This document shows positions 1 through 11,119 of a DNA stretch of 64,000 bases, piece by piece. Origin of the DNA: Ophthalmolycus amberensis (Eukaryota > Chordata > Actinopteri > Perciformes > Zoarcidae); contig JAFEUB010000807.1 in NCBI GenBank assembly GCA_024529925.1, forward strand, positions 57,501 through 121,500, given 5' to 3'. A model generated the notes under the pieces. It was not told where the DNA came from. It saw nothing but the letters and a program-made list of their open reading frames with translations, and did no database searches. A program made the position numbers and the translations under genes. How positions within the stretch are numbered: position 1 is the first letter of the stretch; the number at the start of each line of letters is the position of its first letter.

Positions 1-792
1 AAGGCCGAATACAGACAGAAGGTGTGATCTTGCAATTTCTTCGTGAGTGTCTATATATTTTTTCTTAATTCCCTGCAGCTCTGCTCACCTTTTCCTAGAA
101 TATCGCTGTGCTGGATATTGAAGCTGCATGTGGAAAGAGCCCCGTCCACCTCAAACCGGAGCTGCTGGAAACCATTTGGACTAAGAGAAAGCAAGACACA
201 TGCGTTGTTTAGTTGTTGCATCCTGAATGTATGTGCTGTGCAGTAGACAGACTGGCAAATGTTCACTGTACATACTGAAAAAATATGTTAGCTTCTGTTG
301 CCCGTCTGCTCTGGTTTTCTGTTCATGAGCACAAGCCGACACTGTGCTTTTTTGGATAATTTGATACTTTGCTAGAACTTTTGCAACAAGTCATATTTAC
401 ACACAGATGAGATCCCACTGGATTAAGTAGTGTTGGGGTGACAGTATGATGGCAACTCCCCTACAAACACTCACATTGCATTGCAATAATCAATGTTGTT
501 GATTGCAAATCCAAAATCTGTTTTGTAGTAGCTATTTAGGAAACAGGGAAAGTGGTGAGAAGATGCAGACATGATTTTATGTAAAGTGGGAGACGTGCAG
601 TAAAATGGGTGAGAGATGCAAGATGGATGAATAAAGTGAAATACAGACATAATGTGTCATTTGGGGAAGTGGGGGTTTATTGTGAGGTAGTTTAATCTTA
701 CCCAAAATGTCCTCTCAAATCAGCAGCTTAGATGGAGAAATATTTGCAAATAAATTCAAAATGATTGACAAATACTTGCATCACATCATAAA
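1..792. other. non-coding, nothing recognised
   Basis: AT-rich sequence with no convincing reading frame and no repeat termini that I recognise. The two short open frames near 43-266 lie opposite each other on the two strands and have no motif. Confidence 0.5.
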
Positions 793-1035
793 TGTATGTC
801 ACGGTCTTGGGTTTTGTTTAGTTGGTTTCCTGTTTTGAATTTCCATGCCTCTTGTGTCCCATGTTAACTTCACTTCCTGCTTTTGTATGTTTTCCCGCCT
901 TTGTGATTGTCTGTCCTTCCCCTGATTGAATCCTCCTGTGTCTAATTACCTGCACCTCCCCAGTGTATTTAAACCCTGTGTTCCCCTGTCTCAGTGTTGG
1001 TTCATCTCTTATGCTTCCTGCGCTGCTGTGCGCTG
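793..1035. repeat. dispersed repeat, left part (split by a LINE)
   Basis: The stretch begins with a TGTCACGGTC-like end and runs through a block (about 925-1005) with the look of a widespread teleost repeat ending 'ccccagtgtatttaaaccctg'. Similar-style sequence resumes at about 3995, after the LINE, so the LINE appears to have inserted into this older repeat. Recognition is from memory of fish repeats; the exact boundaries are approximate. Confidence 0.4.
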
Positions 1036-1040
1036 CATCA

Positions 1041-1304
1041 TCATGGCCCTTTATGCCTCCTGGCATGTAGGGCAGCAACAAAAGTCTTCCACTCCTGTCT
1101 GTCGAGTTGCTGGATGGTGCCCCATGAGTGGTTTAGGGTCTGCATCTCCTTCTCCACAGTTCTTCTCCATGTGTTTCTTGGTCGGCCTTTTTTTCTTTTC
1201 CCTTCTGGTGTCCAATGTAAGGCTGTTCTTGTAATATCAGCAGGGTCTTTTCTCAACACATGTCCTATCCATCCCCATCTTCTTCTCATTAGGTTGGTCG
1301 CCAT
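1041..1304 (-). pseudogene. LINE A C-terminal region
   Basis: This 87-codon open stretch contains W-G-W-I-G-H-V-L-R, then G-K-R-K-K-G-R-P-R-N-T-W-R-R and a W-K-T-F-V-A-A-L-H-A end. That is the usual C-terminus of LINE ORF2 proteins of this type in fish. Its stop at about 1041 marks the 3' end of the element. Confidence 0.7.
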
Positions 1305-1466
1305 GCATTCTTGTTGTCATTTGTCATACAGTTCTTCATTTGAAAAGTTGTGTGGCCAGAAAATGTGCAGTATTTGCCTTAAACTCTTGGTGTGGAAGGT
1401 TGATAGTCTGTTGAGATCTTCTTGTGTCATTCTCCAGCATTCAGAACCGTACTATAGGTTTTTATA

Positions 1467-2488
1467 TTAATATATATCTATTATATAATAGTACAATAGG
1501 GTGGATAAAACACAGCTCTGATACAATTTGAGTTTGATTTTGATGGTGTACTGCTGTGACCTCCATATGTTATTCAGTACTTTGAAAGCGTTCCTTGCCT
1601 TATTAAGACTATTCTTGATGTCTTTATCTGTGCCCCCAACGTGTCTGACAGTGCTGCCCAAATATGTGAACTCGTCAGTTTTAGGGAGATCTTCTCCGTT
1701 AACCTGAATTGGTGAGGGATTTGGAATGTTTAGTCATCACTTCTGTTTTGTTTTTGCTGATCTTCAGGCCAATCTTCTGACCAAAATCACTGAGGCGGGA
1801 TGTTTTCTCCTGCATGTGCCGATGAGTATGTGAAAGAAGAGAGAGATCATCTGCATAGTCTAGATCTTCAAGTGATGAAAAGTGTCCATCGAATGCCTCT
1901 ATTTTGGTCTTCAGTTGTTTGTCTCATTACCCAGTCAATAGTAATATTGAAGAGAAAAGCTGACATCACACATCCTTGTCTCACACCTGTCTTCACTTGG
2001 AATTTTTGGAGACTGTTTCCAACCCTGCATGTGAAGTTGGTATAAAAACTTTGGATCACAAGAACCATATCTTCAGGGATCCCATACTGCCGCAATATAG
2101 ACGATGAATGGAGTCAAATGCTTTTTCAAAGTTTATATACAGTTCCCTCTGCCACTCTGTGCACTGCTCTATGATGTAACGTGAATATGTGATCGTTGCA
2201 ACCTCTACCCTTTCTGAAACCTGCCTGTTCTTTTCGGAGATGTTGGTCTAGACTCTACCGCATCTGTTTTTCGATTAATAATAATCTTTGCCATGATCGT
2301 ACTTGGTATTGACAGAAGTGTAATTCCACGGCAGTTGTTACAATTTCGTAGAGAACCTTTCTTTGGTACTTTGATGATGATCCCCTCTGACCAGTCATCA
2401 GATATTTTCTTATTCTCCCATATAGACGTAAAAAGTGGTTGAAGAATTGTAGCTGCCAGATTCGGGTCTGCCTTGAACAGCTCTGCAT
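1467..2488 (-). pseudogene. LINE A reverse transcriptase, fragmented
   Basis: RT blocks can be followed on the minus strand across several frames. A V-P-K-K-G-type block followed by G-I-T-L-L-S lies near 2370-2300. The piece at 2095-1868 includes Y-G-I-P and the conserved G-V-R-Q-G-C block near its centre. A Y-L-G-S-T-V block follows near 1675-1650. The YxDD catalytic region is lost or disrupted between about 1868 and 1830, where only a DDLSLL-like remnant is visible. No continuous product is possible. Confidence 0.65.
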
Positions 2489-2599
2489 TGAGGTTATCCA
2501 GGGGTTTTCCTGTTTTTTAAGGATTTAATCGCCATTATAATTTCATCTTTGGTTGGTGGTTCAATGCTGATATCCAAATCTGCTTCTGCATCTTGGAAG

Positions 2600-3046
2600 T
2601 TAGCCTGTGTTGTTGGTGGAGGCCTGTTCAACACAATCTTCTATTGGTATATCAGATGTCCCCCTGTATTTGCCGCTAATAATCTTGGTTAGCTTGTAGA
2701 CCTTTCCTTGCTCACCTTTTTTAGCTGCTTCTTCTGCTTGTTTTGCAAGGTCATTCATATATTCCTGTTTGGCAGCTCGCGTCTTCCTCTTCACAGCCTT
2801 GTTTGCATCTCGATATTGAGTTTTGTATCTTTCTTTTAGCCCATCTGATTTTGCATCCATGATTTTCTTCTTTGCTCTCTTGCGTACATCAATGGCTTGC
2901 CATGTATCATCGGTTATCCACTCCTTTCTATCCTTCTGTTTGATGCCCAGACATTTTTTACTGGCTTCTACATAATGCTTGCTTTGCTTGTTCCAATTTG
3001 GTGTTAATCTCATCTGTATCTTTGTCTGTATCCTGTTGCGTATCAC
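2600..3046 (-). pseudogene. LINE A linker between endonuclease and RT
   Basis: This open stretch of 148 codons is rich in Lys, Arg and Glu and contains W-I-T-D-D-T-W, then a long helical R-D-A-N-K-A-V-K-R type segment. In APE-type LINEs this kind of region lies between endonuclease and RT, and its position here fits. It overlaps the end of the endonuclease piece in another frame, so a frameshift separates them. Confidence 0.55.
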
Positions 3047-3985
3047 CTTGGTCAGATAGTGCTTGGAATCTATTCTTTGGCTGCAATATGAAAGAGCTTT
3101 TCACTTTAGGATCTTGTAACTTTTCAGTGGAAAACTGTTGTCTTCCTGTATTTCTACTACCAGCTTTCCTTAACTTTACTTTAAGCAAAGCTAACACAAG
3201 GTGATGGTCACTAGCAACATCTGCTCCTCGCATTACCCTGACATCAAACAGTGAGCATCTCCAGGTTCCATTAATCATCAGATGATGTACCTGGTTCCTG
3301 TCTCGCCTATTAGGTGAATTCCAAGTCAGTTTATGTATATCCTTGTGTGGAAATAAGGTCCCTCCGACGACAAGGTCATAGCTGGCACAAAGTTCCACTA
3401 ATCTTTCCCCATTCATGATGCCACAGCCCTGTCTCCCCATGGCCCTGTCATAGCCGGTGTTGTCACTTCCGACTTTTGCGTTCAGATCCCCCATCACTAT
3501 CTTCATGTCATGTCCTGGTGTGTTGTTAAGCTCAGCTCGTAACTGCTCATAAAACTCATATTTTGCTTCTTCATCACTATCATTTGTTGGAGCATAACAC
3601 TGGATGATGGTTGTGTTGATTTGTTTTCCTTTTAGCCTGATCTTCATAAGCCTGCTATTGACCAGTTTCCACTCTGTAAGACTTTTCTCGACTCCTTTTT
3701 GTGGAATGATGGCTACTCCTTTGGAATGATGGCCATCATTCCTCCCTGACTATAATACGGTTTCGTCTGTGCTGGTTCTGAGATGTCCCGATCCTGCCAT
3801 CTGCTTTCGCTTACTCCTAGTATGTGTAGGCTGTATCGTCTCATCTCATTTGTCACTTGCGCAAGTTTCCCTGACTCATACATTGTACGCACGTTCCAAT
3901 AACCTCTCCTTGTCTTCTGCTTGATATGAAGAACTTCCACCTTCCTGTCAGAGGCTTCCTTATGGCTTTGACCACTGACATTCAT
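2958..3985 (-). pseudogene. LINE A endonuclease domain, broken
   Basis: The N-terminal piece (3985-3713) contains W-N-V-R-T-M-Y and a following L-G-V-S-E-S-R-W motif, the first blocks of an APE-like endonuclease. The second piece (3647-2958, another frame) contains a C-Y-A-P-T-N block, the G-D-L-N-A-K-V-G block and the closing S-D-H-H-L-V motif, which carry the metal-binding Asp and catalytic His of this nuclease fold. The frame break between 3713 and 3647 shows the gene is inactive. In an active LINE this domain nicks target DNA to prime reverse transcription. Confidence 0.75.
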
Positions 3986-3990
3986 CCTGG

Positions 3991-4270
3991 TATCAATTGA
4001 TACACCTGGAAACCCATCTGGTTCCTTTTGATACTTTTGTTGCTGTTTCCGTATGTAGCCCTCGTGCTTTTTCTCTAAATTACCTGATCCTGTTTTGTGT
4101 TTTGCCCTTGGATTTTTTTGTCACACATTTTTGGACTCCCTTGCTCTGCAAGTTTTGTTTTGACCATTTTCTTTATAATTAAAATCACCGTTAAACATCC
4201 CTCTGTTCCCCTGTGTCTCTCTGCGTTTGGGTCCATCCCCTGCTACCATTTTTGCCTTAAACTCTGACAA
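3991..4270. repeat. dispersed repeat, right part
   Basis: After the LINE 5' end, sequence like the tail of the split dispersed repeat resumes (ttttttgtcacacattttt, then a 'taattaaaatcaccgttaaac' block and a 'ctgcgtttgggtcc' block). No coding content is convincing; the short open frame at 3997-4182 has no motif. Boundaries are approximate. Confidence 0.4.
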
Positions 4271-4695
4271 ATTTATATGTACATACTCCATGTAAATTTA
4301 TACTGAGCATGAAAGAATCACATGTAAGCTGGACTGAAATTGTATCTTCATTGCATTAACAATGTTGGGAACGTAGAGGAGCGTGTTTGGTTATTAGCAA
4401 ATAAGAAACTAAATTCTTGACATCAATAGAATTGTTAATGTCAGTAACAATTATTAATGATTATTAATAATAACGGGGCACCACCCTGCGAACAGGGACC
4501 AATAACCAAACGATAAAACTAAGTCTCATAATTAGTGTTCACTCATAATGTCAATAGTCTGAGTACTTATTACACATTCAGAGTGAAAGTGAAGGTTTAA
4601 GTTCGAGCACAGGCCACTACATCCAGTTATTATTTCACACATATGCACAAGTACGGTAATCACAGACAACAGAGTTTATTAAATCAAAATAATAA
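4271..4695. other. non-coding, nothing recognised
   Basis: AT-rich spacer between two LINE insertions. No motif, tandem array or transposon terminus was found, though the 5' part of LINE B may begin within it. Confidence 0.4.
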
Positions 4696-4880
4696 ATGAT
4701 CAGATCAAGTAATATCAAGCAGGTACGGGTGTGGCCAGATGGGGCCTCCTCTGCTCTCCAAGACTGCTTTGACACAACAGACTGGGGAATGTTAAGCAGG
4801 CAGCCACATACAACAATCACACAGACATTGAGGAGTACACAGACACTGTTACTTCTTACATTAGTAAGTGCATTGATGAT

Positions 4881-5084
4881 GTGACTCATATAAAAAACAT
4901 CATCACACGGGCTAACCAGAAGCCATGGCTGACAGGGGAAGTACATCGGCTGCTGAGGGCCAGAAACAATGCCTTCAGAGCCGGGGATGAAACTGGCCTG
5001 AGAAGAGCGAGAGCCGACCTGTCCCACGGCATCAGAAAAGCAAAACAGAAATACTCGAATAAGATCACTTATCAGTCACTTTGA
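4881..5084 (+). pseudogene. LINE B pre-RT segment
   Basis: The frame encodes N-Q-K-P-W-L-T and then a basic R-A-R-N-N-A-F-R-A-G-D segment and a K-A-K-Q-K-Y motif, the standard stretch that precedes RT in L2/CR1-group ORF2. A frameshift close to 5078 puts the next part of the protein into the frame of the RT piece, so the two are halves of one ancestral ORF. Confidence 0.7.
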
Positions 5085-5145
5085 AGACAGCAGAGATACA
5101 CGGAGCCTGTGGCAGGGCATTCAGACCCTTACGGACTACAAACCC

Positions 5146-6303
5146 GTGCCACAGATCTGCGGCAGCAACATCTCTCTGCTAAACAACCTCAACAGCTTCT
5201 TTGCACGGTTTGAAACACAAAACAGCACATGTCCACACAAGACTCCGCCCCCTCCCGACGACCAGGCTCTGTGCCTGTGTGCTGCCAGCGTGAAGAGGAC
5301 ACTCTCCACTATCAACACCCGCAAGGCAACAGGTCCAGACAACATCCCTGGTCGCGTGTTGAAGGACTGCGCAGAGGAGCTTAAGGATGTCTTCACGGAT
5401 GTCTTTAATACTTCTCTGAGACAAGCTGTTGTTCCATCATGCTTCAAGGCCACCATCATCATACCTGTGCCAAAGAAACCCACTCCGTCCTGCTATAATG
5501 ACTACCGTCCGGTGGCACTGACCCCCATAATCATGAAGTGCTTTGAACGGCTAGTCATGTCACACATCAAATCCATTCTTCCCCCCACCCTGGACCCTTT
5601 CCAGTTTGCATACCGTGCCAAGCGGTCCACGGAGGATGCAATCTGCTCTGCTCTCCACCCAGCCCTCACCCATCTGGACTCAAAAGACTCATATGTGAGA
5701 ATGCTGTTCATAGACTTTAGTTCAGCATTCAACACCATAATCCTACAAAAACTCATCTTCAAACTTGACCAGCTGGGGCTCAACACCTCGCTGTGTAACT
5801 GGCTGCTGGACTTCCTCAGTGAGAGGCCACAAGCAGTACGTGTCGGCAACAACACCTCGAGCAGCATCACACTGAGCACAGGGGCCCCTCAAGGCTGTGT
5901 GCTCAGTCCACTGCTCTTCACCTTGCTGACACACGACTGCACTACAACCTACAGCACCAATCACATGGTCAAGTTTGCAGACGACACAACTCTGGTAGGT
6001 CTCATCACCAACGACGATGAGACCCACTATAGGAAGGAGGTCAGCCTTCTGACCACGTGGTGCAGAGACAACAACCGCCTTCTGAATAACAGCAAGACCA
6101 AGGAGATTATTGGTGACTTCCGGAGAGGCCACACTCAACACCCACCACTGACCATCAATGGTGCTGATATAGAGAGAGTGAGCAGCACCAAATTCCTGGG
6201 GGTGGACATCAGTGAGGACCTCGCGTGGACCTCGCGTGGACAGCCAACACAACATCACTGGCAAAGAAAGCCCAGAGGCGCCTCTACTTTCTCCGCAAAC
6301 TAA
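5146..6303 (+). pseudogene. LINE B reverse transcriptase
   Basis: This 385-codon frame carries nearly all RT blocks in order: K-A-T-G-P-D near residue 60, I-I-P-V-P-K-K, N-D-Y-R-P-V-A-L-T, F-A-Y-R-A-K-R-S-T, F-I-D-F-S-S-A-F (first catalytic Asp, about residue 190), T-G-A-P-Q-G-C-V-L-S-P-L-L, then K-F-A-D-D-T (catalytic Asp pair, about residue 275). It ends out of frame after S-S-T-K-F-L-G-V-D-I-S-E-D. A duplicated 'cctcgcgtgga' at 6220-6241 causes that frameshift. The first Met is internal; the true protein began upstream. No activity is expected. Confidence 0.8.
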
Positions 6304-6638
6304 AGAAGGCAAGAACACCACCACCCACCATGTGCACTTTTTACCGAGGCACCATTGAGAGCATCCTGACAAACTGTATCACTGTGTGGGGCGGAAGCTG
6401 CACTGACTACAACAGGAAAGCCCTGCAGCGCATAGTGAACACAGCTGGAAGGATCATTGGTGCCTCACTCCCCTCCCTGCAGGACATATATGACACTCGC
6501 CTCACCCACAAAGCGACTCCAGCCGCCCCTCACACAGTCTCTTCAGCCTCCTGCCCTCTGGGAGAAGATACTGGAGCCTCCGTGCTCGCACCACCAGACT
6601 CTCAAACAGCTTCGTCCACCAGGCTGTTAGGAAGCTGA
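6225..6638 (+). pseudogene. LINE B C-terminal region
   Basis: The frame continues the RT protein after the duplication-driven frameshift: K-A-Q-R-R-L-Y-F-L-R, then F-Y-R-G-T-I-E-S, then R-I-V-N-T-A-G-R-I-I-G. This is the conserved end domain of L2/Rex-like ORF2. Another frameshift near 6515 moves the last segment out of frame. The same region is found on the minus strand at 12381-13650, where it is split by a solo LTR. Confidence 0.75.
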
Positions 6639-7630
6639 ACTCTCTGAAATCTCTCCCTCCTCTCTTTTTTGACTCCCCATGTCCAACTGCTGCTAAATAC
6701 AGATTGATAGCTTTTTAGTTTTTTTCTCTTATTATATATATTTATTGTCTAAATGTTTTTTAATCTATTGCACTGTATTCACTTTATATGTTTATATGTT
6801 GGACTAGAGAGAAACGTCTTTTCAACTCCCCTGTATGTTCAGTACATTGTGGAATTGACAATAAAGCAAACTTTGACTTTTGACTTTGATCACAATCAAC
6901 AAACAATATCATACCATTTTATGTGTCTAATACCTAAAGTCAAATGAATAAAGTGGGGTAAGGCTATGTATATGTATGTGTGTGTGTGGAAACGAAGGGG
7001 GGTTGTAAACCTACTCAAACAGTGATGATGGGTAATCTAAAAAGGGGTCGTGTGAGCCTACAAGCAAAGATGGCGGAGTCTAGAGACCTTCAACAAAATG
7101 GCCTCGCAGTGAGAGTGAGAACAGCTGATCTATCCTGCACAAGTCTGCGGTCGTCGTTCAGAACTGACCACGCTTATACAGTGATAGTCACGGCTCTACA
7201 CCTCACTCACAGAGCCGATTTAAGGAAGAGAGAATAAAACCAAAACGAAATAAAATAATCCCCAAAACAAAACAGATCTTTACCACTGCGGTGAGATGAG
7301 AGTATTGCTTCCTTATCACCCTGAAACCCGGTCGCCGTGGTTTTAGTCTTTAAAATGATAAAATCACAAACTCCACATTCACTAGCAGCGACGGATCTAG
7401 CGCAAACAGTTACAGCAGGAAATACACAATATAACGGGACTCCGTGGTCCGCGAGGGTTGCACAAAAACACGTTATAACACGACAGTAACTTAACACGAC
7501 AAGATACAGGAATAACAACACATAAACGAATAGGCTAAATTAAGCTAATGCTAAGCTAATACTAAGCTAGGCCCAGATACCAGTAACTCTTACTTTGAGA
7601 AGCTTCGTTCGGTGGGGCCCGTTTTCCGTT

Positions 7631-7753
7631 GGGGGAATCACTCAGTCCTCGAGTGCTGACTCTGTGGCGCGGCTATCGTAGCGGGCGCAGACTGGGGGGG
7701 ATCACTCGGTCCTCGGGAGTCGGTAGCGCGGCTCTCTGGAGCGGGCGCAGACT
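7631..7753. repeat. two-copy tandem repeat, unit about 63 bp
   Basis: Two diverged copies are adjacent. Each begins with a G-run followed by 'atcactc.gtcctcg' and ends with 'gcgggcgcagact'. The first spans about 7631-7693 and the second about 7694-7753. Both are GC-rich, unlike the surrounding DNA. Confidence 0.7.
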
Positions 7754-7994
7754 CAATCTCCTCTCTGCAGAGAGGGCTATTTAACTTCGGCTGAGGGACA
7801 AGGTTTGGGTCGTCCTTCCCGGAAATCTTCGGCGAGGAAAGGCTCAGTTGTCCTTCTGCCGGCGGTGTACACAAAAAGGGTGGGAGAACGGGGCATAGAA
7901 CTGAAGTTATCCGTTCTCGCACTATGGGATCCTAAACTCAAAATAAAAACACAGTCTGTTTTCGACCAGCGAATGTAACATGTGACCTGACAGG

Positions 7995-8140
7995 ATTTGA
8001 TGAGGCCGCGGTTCCTCGTGGGTCTTCTTGTTACCAGCGTGATGTCCGGAGTGAAGAGGCCTTGTGGGCCTCCTCACATCAGCATGTCTGGACGGAAGAG
8101 CCTTGTGGGTCTTCTTGTCCCAGGATGAGTCCGGAGTGAA
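7995..8140. repeat. degenerate GC-rich tandem repeat
   Basis: The phrases 'gtgggtcttcttgt' (twice), 'cttgtgggcctcctcaca' and 'gtccggagtgaagag' (twice) recur at roughly 45-50 bp spacing, which suggests about three degenerate tandem units. No function can be assigned. Confidence 0.55.
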
Positions 8141-9285
8141 GAGAAAGAATCTAGCTGTGCTCAGGCTTATGAACCAGGTAGCACAACCAGTGGGGGGTTG
8201 TTTCTTGGCCAATGAGGGGCCAGGATCAAGTTTTGGCCGGAGCTGGGGGTGTGGTCATCCTGGGTGGAGTTTTCTAGCAGATCCCAGGTCAGGCGCTTGG
8301 TGGAAAGGGAGGAGCATGGTTGCTCCTTGTTTGGAAAACACATGTGAGGGACTCAGCCACCCAGGAGGTGTCGCCAGATCCCAACAACACTGGTATGAAA
8401 ACAGTAATTGTAATTATGCAGTCCATCAGGTAGTGTGTGGTGCAGTCACCCCTGCTTGACACCTCCTGCACATAGTCAATGGGCAAATGGATCTGCAGCT
8501 GTGAAATGTGATCCCAGAAGAGCTTGGTGAAGACTTTAGTATAAGTAGAGGGTCATGTCTCATGATGCTGCAGTCCAGTACACCCACAGGGGCTGAATGG
8601 GTTACTGAAAGGGTTTTCAACTTCCTTGGCCTGCTTTTTCTCCTGAACCTAAAGCCATTGAGCAGTTTTGGGTGCCATGGATTACATGACTGGGATAATA
8701 TCCCACAGCTCCAGATTTTATTTCATACAAAAATGTGAATCAAAACTTACTTCACAGAGGCTCAGAATCCGGTTCCAGGCCTCGGTGATCCACCATGCAC
8801 TGTGGTGGGTCAGGATGTGGTAACATCTTCTTCTGCCCTATTGAAAACATAGACGGCTAAATTATACGTGTATTTTTGACTTCTCCACAGTTTTACCATT
8901 TATGGGGCTGCAGGGATATGAACCAGATAATATTGTATCGTTACCTGAGGTCTCCCTGCACACTTTCTCCACCTCGTAGGGCATCCAGTTACAATGTCCA
9001 CAAGGTCACCCGCAGAAAGGTAAACAACTGTGCGAAAAGTAGTCTCCTTTTCTTTTGGCTCAAGTGGGTTTAGTTCTCTGTAAAAACGAATTCAATCCCT
9101 GTCCTTTCAAATATTTAGAAACTTCTGACTTAGTGCGGCAGGCAGCAACAGTGTGCATGCCGTGTCTACAGCAAGCAGCCTTGAAGCTTGCTATACTAAC
9201 ATTAGTTATCCACTTGTCTTGCTAAAGAACCATCTTTGTCTAAAACATAACATACTAAAATAAATACACTCAATTTACAACTCTG

Positions 9286-9541
9286 AAACATCCTAATCCA
9301 TTGTCTTCCGCTTATCCGGGATCAGGTCGCGGTGGCAGCAGGCCAAGCAGGCTGACTCAGACTTCCCTCAACATTTTCCAACTCATTCTGGGGGATCCCG
9401 AGGCGTTCCCAGGCCAGCTGGGAGATGTAATCCCTCCATCGTGTTCTGGGTCTTCCCCGGGGTCTCCTCCCAGTTGGACGTGCCCGGAAAACCTCCAGTG
9501 GGAGGCGCCCAGGAGACATCCTGATTAGATGCCCGAACAAC
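9286..9541 (-). mobile_element. LINE 3' fragment (LINE C)
   Basis: On the minus strand an open frame of about 72 codons starts with a G-H-L-I-R-M motif and contains R-P-T-G-R-R-P-R-G-R-P-R-T-R-W-R-D. This is the C-terminal end of a common teleost LINE ORF2. It is followed by the terminal sequence 'ggataagcggaagacaatgg' near 9300, the characteristic 3' end of Rex3/RTE-like elements in fish. Everything upstream of this tail is missing, so it is a strongly 5'-truncated insertion. Confidence 0.7.
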
Positions 9542-10290
9542 CTCAGCTGACTCCTTTCGACGCGAAGGAGTAGCGTCTCAACTATTTATTTCAGTGTTTT
9601 CCTATTTTTCAATTTTTTTTCCACCACTGGATATTCAGATATAAACATTTGAATATATTAAAATACAACCTAGGATAAATAAAAACTACAATGAGACGCA
9701 TAGCACTTCTAAATTTCATGTACTACCACTAGCCACCCAATATTAGTCCCAATATTGTCCCGAACAGACATACGGAGGGGGCAAGCAATTACATCTTCTT
9801 CCTTGATTGCTTTACTATGTTCTAAATTACATTTAAACAGCCCATTTAAGCTTCACCTCTAATCCAATTGTTATCCATTCAGTTAAAATTTGGAATGTCC
9901 TTTAATCTTGGTCCTGACCTTTCACATGCTGCGCCAGAGACAATAAATCATATGTATGAACCATCAGGAATGGACAAAGCTTACTTGGTCAATAAAAGGA
10001 ATAGGCACACTATCTTACTCCTGTATTGAAAAAAAGCCTCTTTTGAACAATTATCACAGACATTTTAAATTCATTAGGTCCTCCTGTATCTGTGCTGGAC
10101 TCATTTTTTAAAACGTAAAGTACACAAAACAAATAATAAGACCAGACCAGTTTGGACTCTCTTAAAAATGAATGCGAAACAGACATAACTGAAATAATAC
10201 CAGGGCCACTGTAGTTCAGTTTAAAATTGTATGCCGTCTTCATTGGTCCAAGGAATGTTATTATCTAATTTCTTGGGGGAAAGGGGGCAT

Positions 10291-10310
10291 GGGGGGGGGG
10301 GGGGGAGGGG
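10291..10310 (+). repeat. poly-G tract
   Basis: A run of 15 G residues followed by A and four more Gs. A smaller G-run lies just upstream. On the minus strand this reads as poly-C. Confidence 0.9.
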
Positions 10311-10473
10311 ATAGGAACTTGACTTAACTGTACCATAGTACCATAGTACAGTTAACATACAGTTGAACATATTCAAGCTGTATTTGTCTCTTCTGATATA
10401 TTTGGAAAAATAAAAAAGACCTTCATCAAAAATGTATGTAAAATGGTTTGTAATTAGATAACGTTTAGTCATC

Positions 10474-10476
<3 letters not shown>

Positions 10477-10508
<32 letters not shown>
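10477..10508. repeat. (TG)n microsatellite
   Basis: About 16 uninterrupted TG units. Confidence 0.95.
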
Positions 10509-10510
<2 letters not shown>

Positions 10511-11062
10511 ACATGCGTCAGGGCTTTGGGGCTGACCTGCAGCAGGTGCTGCCCCAAAAGACAGACAGTAAGCCCAGGGCACAGAGAGATGAAGAAACAG
10601 CTGCCACCTTTAATCTGCATCCAGACCCACTAAGGACTGCACTCTGACTGGACACTGCTCACTGCTGTGAGAAAACGCACACACACACACACACACTTGG
10701 GCTGACAGTCCTTAGAAAAGCAACATTTTACTCAAAAGTAATTTCAGTAGAAGTGCCAGAATTAGTGGAGTACCTCACAGAGGGAAGAAAATCCATACTG
10801 TATTAGGGCAGCCCCACCAACTAATTTTCAATCGATTAATCTATCGACTATTTTACCAATTAGCCGTTTAATCTAGGCTTCTTAAACGTGGCTCCCAGAC
10901 ACATATGCGCACACACACAGAGACAGTACACAGACACATGCCTTAGTCAGTAATTGCCCTTTTAGTAAAGCATTATCACAGGTAAAAGTATTTGTGGAAG
11001 GAACTATGGTGTGCTGGCTTCTCTAAACACACATTCTACATTGTTACCAAGTACACACACAT

Positions 11063-11063
<1 letters not shown>

Positions 11064-11115
<52 letters not shown>
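11064..11115. repeat. (CA)n microsatellite
   Basis: About 26 CA units, nearly uninterrupted, preceded by 'cacatgcgca'. Confidence 0.95.

Positions 11116-11119
<4 letters not shown>

Larger units (their letters stand above)
1036..3990 (-). mobile_element. decayed APE-type non-LTR retrotransposon (LINE A)
   Basis: Read on the minus strand, pieces of a LINE ORF2 appear in the right order: an apurinic-type endonuclease (about 3985-2958), a basic linker (about 3046-2600), reverse transcriptase blocks (about 2490-1660) and a C-terminal region (1304-1041). The pieces lie in different frames and carry internal stops, so the copy is dead. The 3' end is close to a short GATGATG run just after the last stop (about 1030-1040), and no poly(A) tail is visible. 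The endonuclease resembles the 'craniofacial development protein 2-like' proteins that annotation pipelines often create from RTE/I-group LINEs. I do not assign the clade firmly. Confidence 0.75.
4696..6892 (+). mobile_element. L2/Rex1-like LINE, 5'-truncated (LINE B)
   Basis: A + strand LINE. Coding similarity can be followed from about 4700 (D-T-T-D-W-G) through the pre-RT region (4881-5084), the RT (5146-6303) and the C-terminal region (6225-6638). The 3' end carries a 'gtggaattgacaataaag' block and a short tandem tail of 'actttg' units at about 6870-6892, typical for this LINE group in fish. At least two frameshifts (near 5080 and 6230) and a short duplication break the frame. A second, more truncated copy lies at 12178-13676 on the minus strand. 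Confidence 0.8.
6893..9284. other. non-coding spacer with tandem repeats
   Basis: No gene is supported in this 2.4-kb stretch. It includes a short TG run (6975-6990), a higher-GC block (about 7600-8350) with tandem repeats listed separately, and otherwise mixed sequence. Open frames of 60-130 codons here have no recognisable domain and overlap on both strands. Confidence 0.5.
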
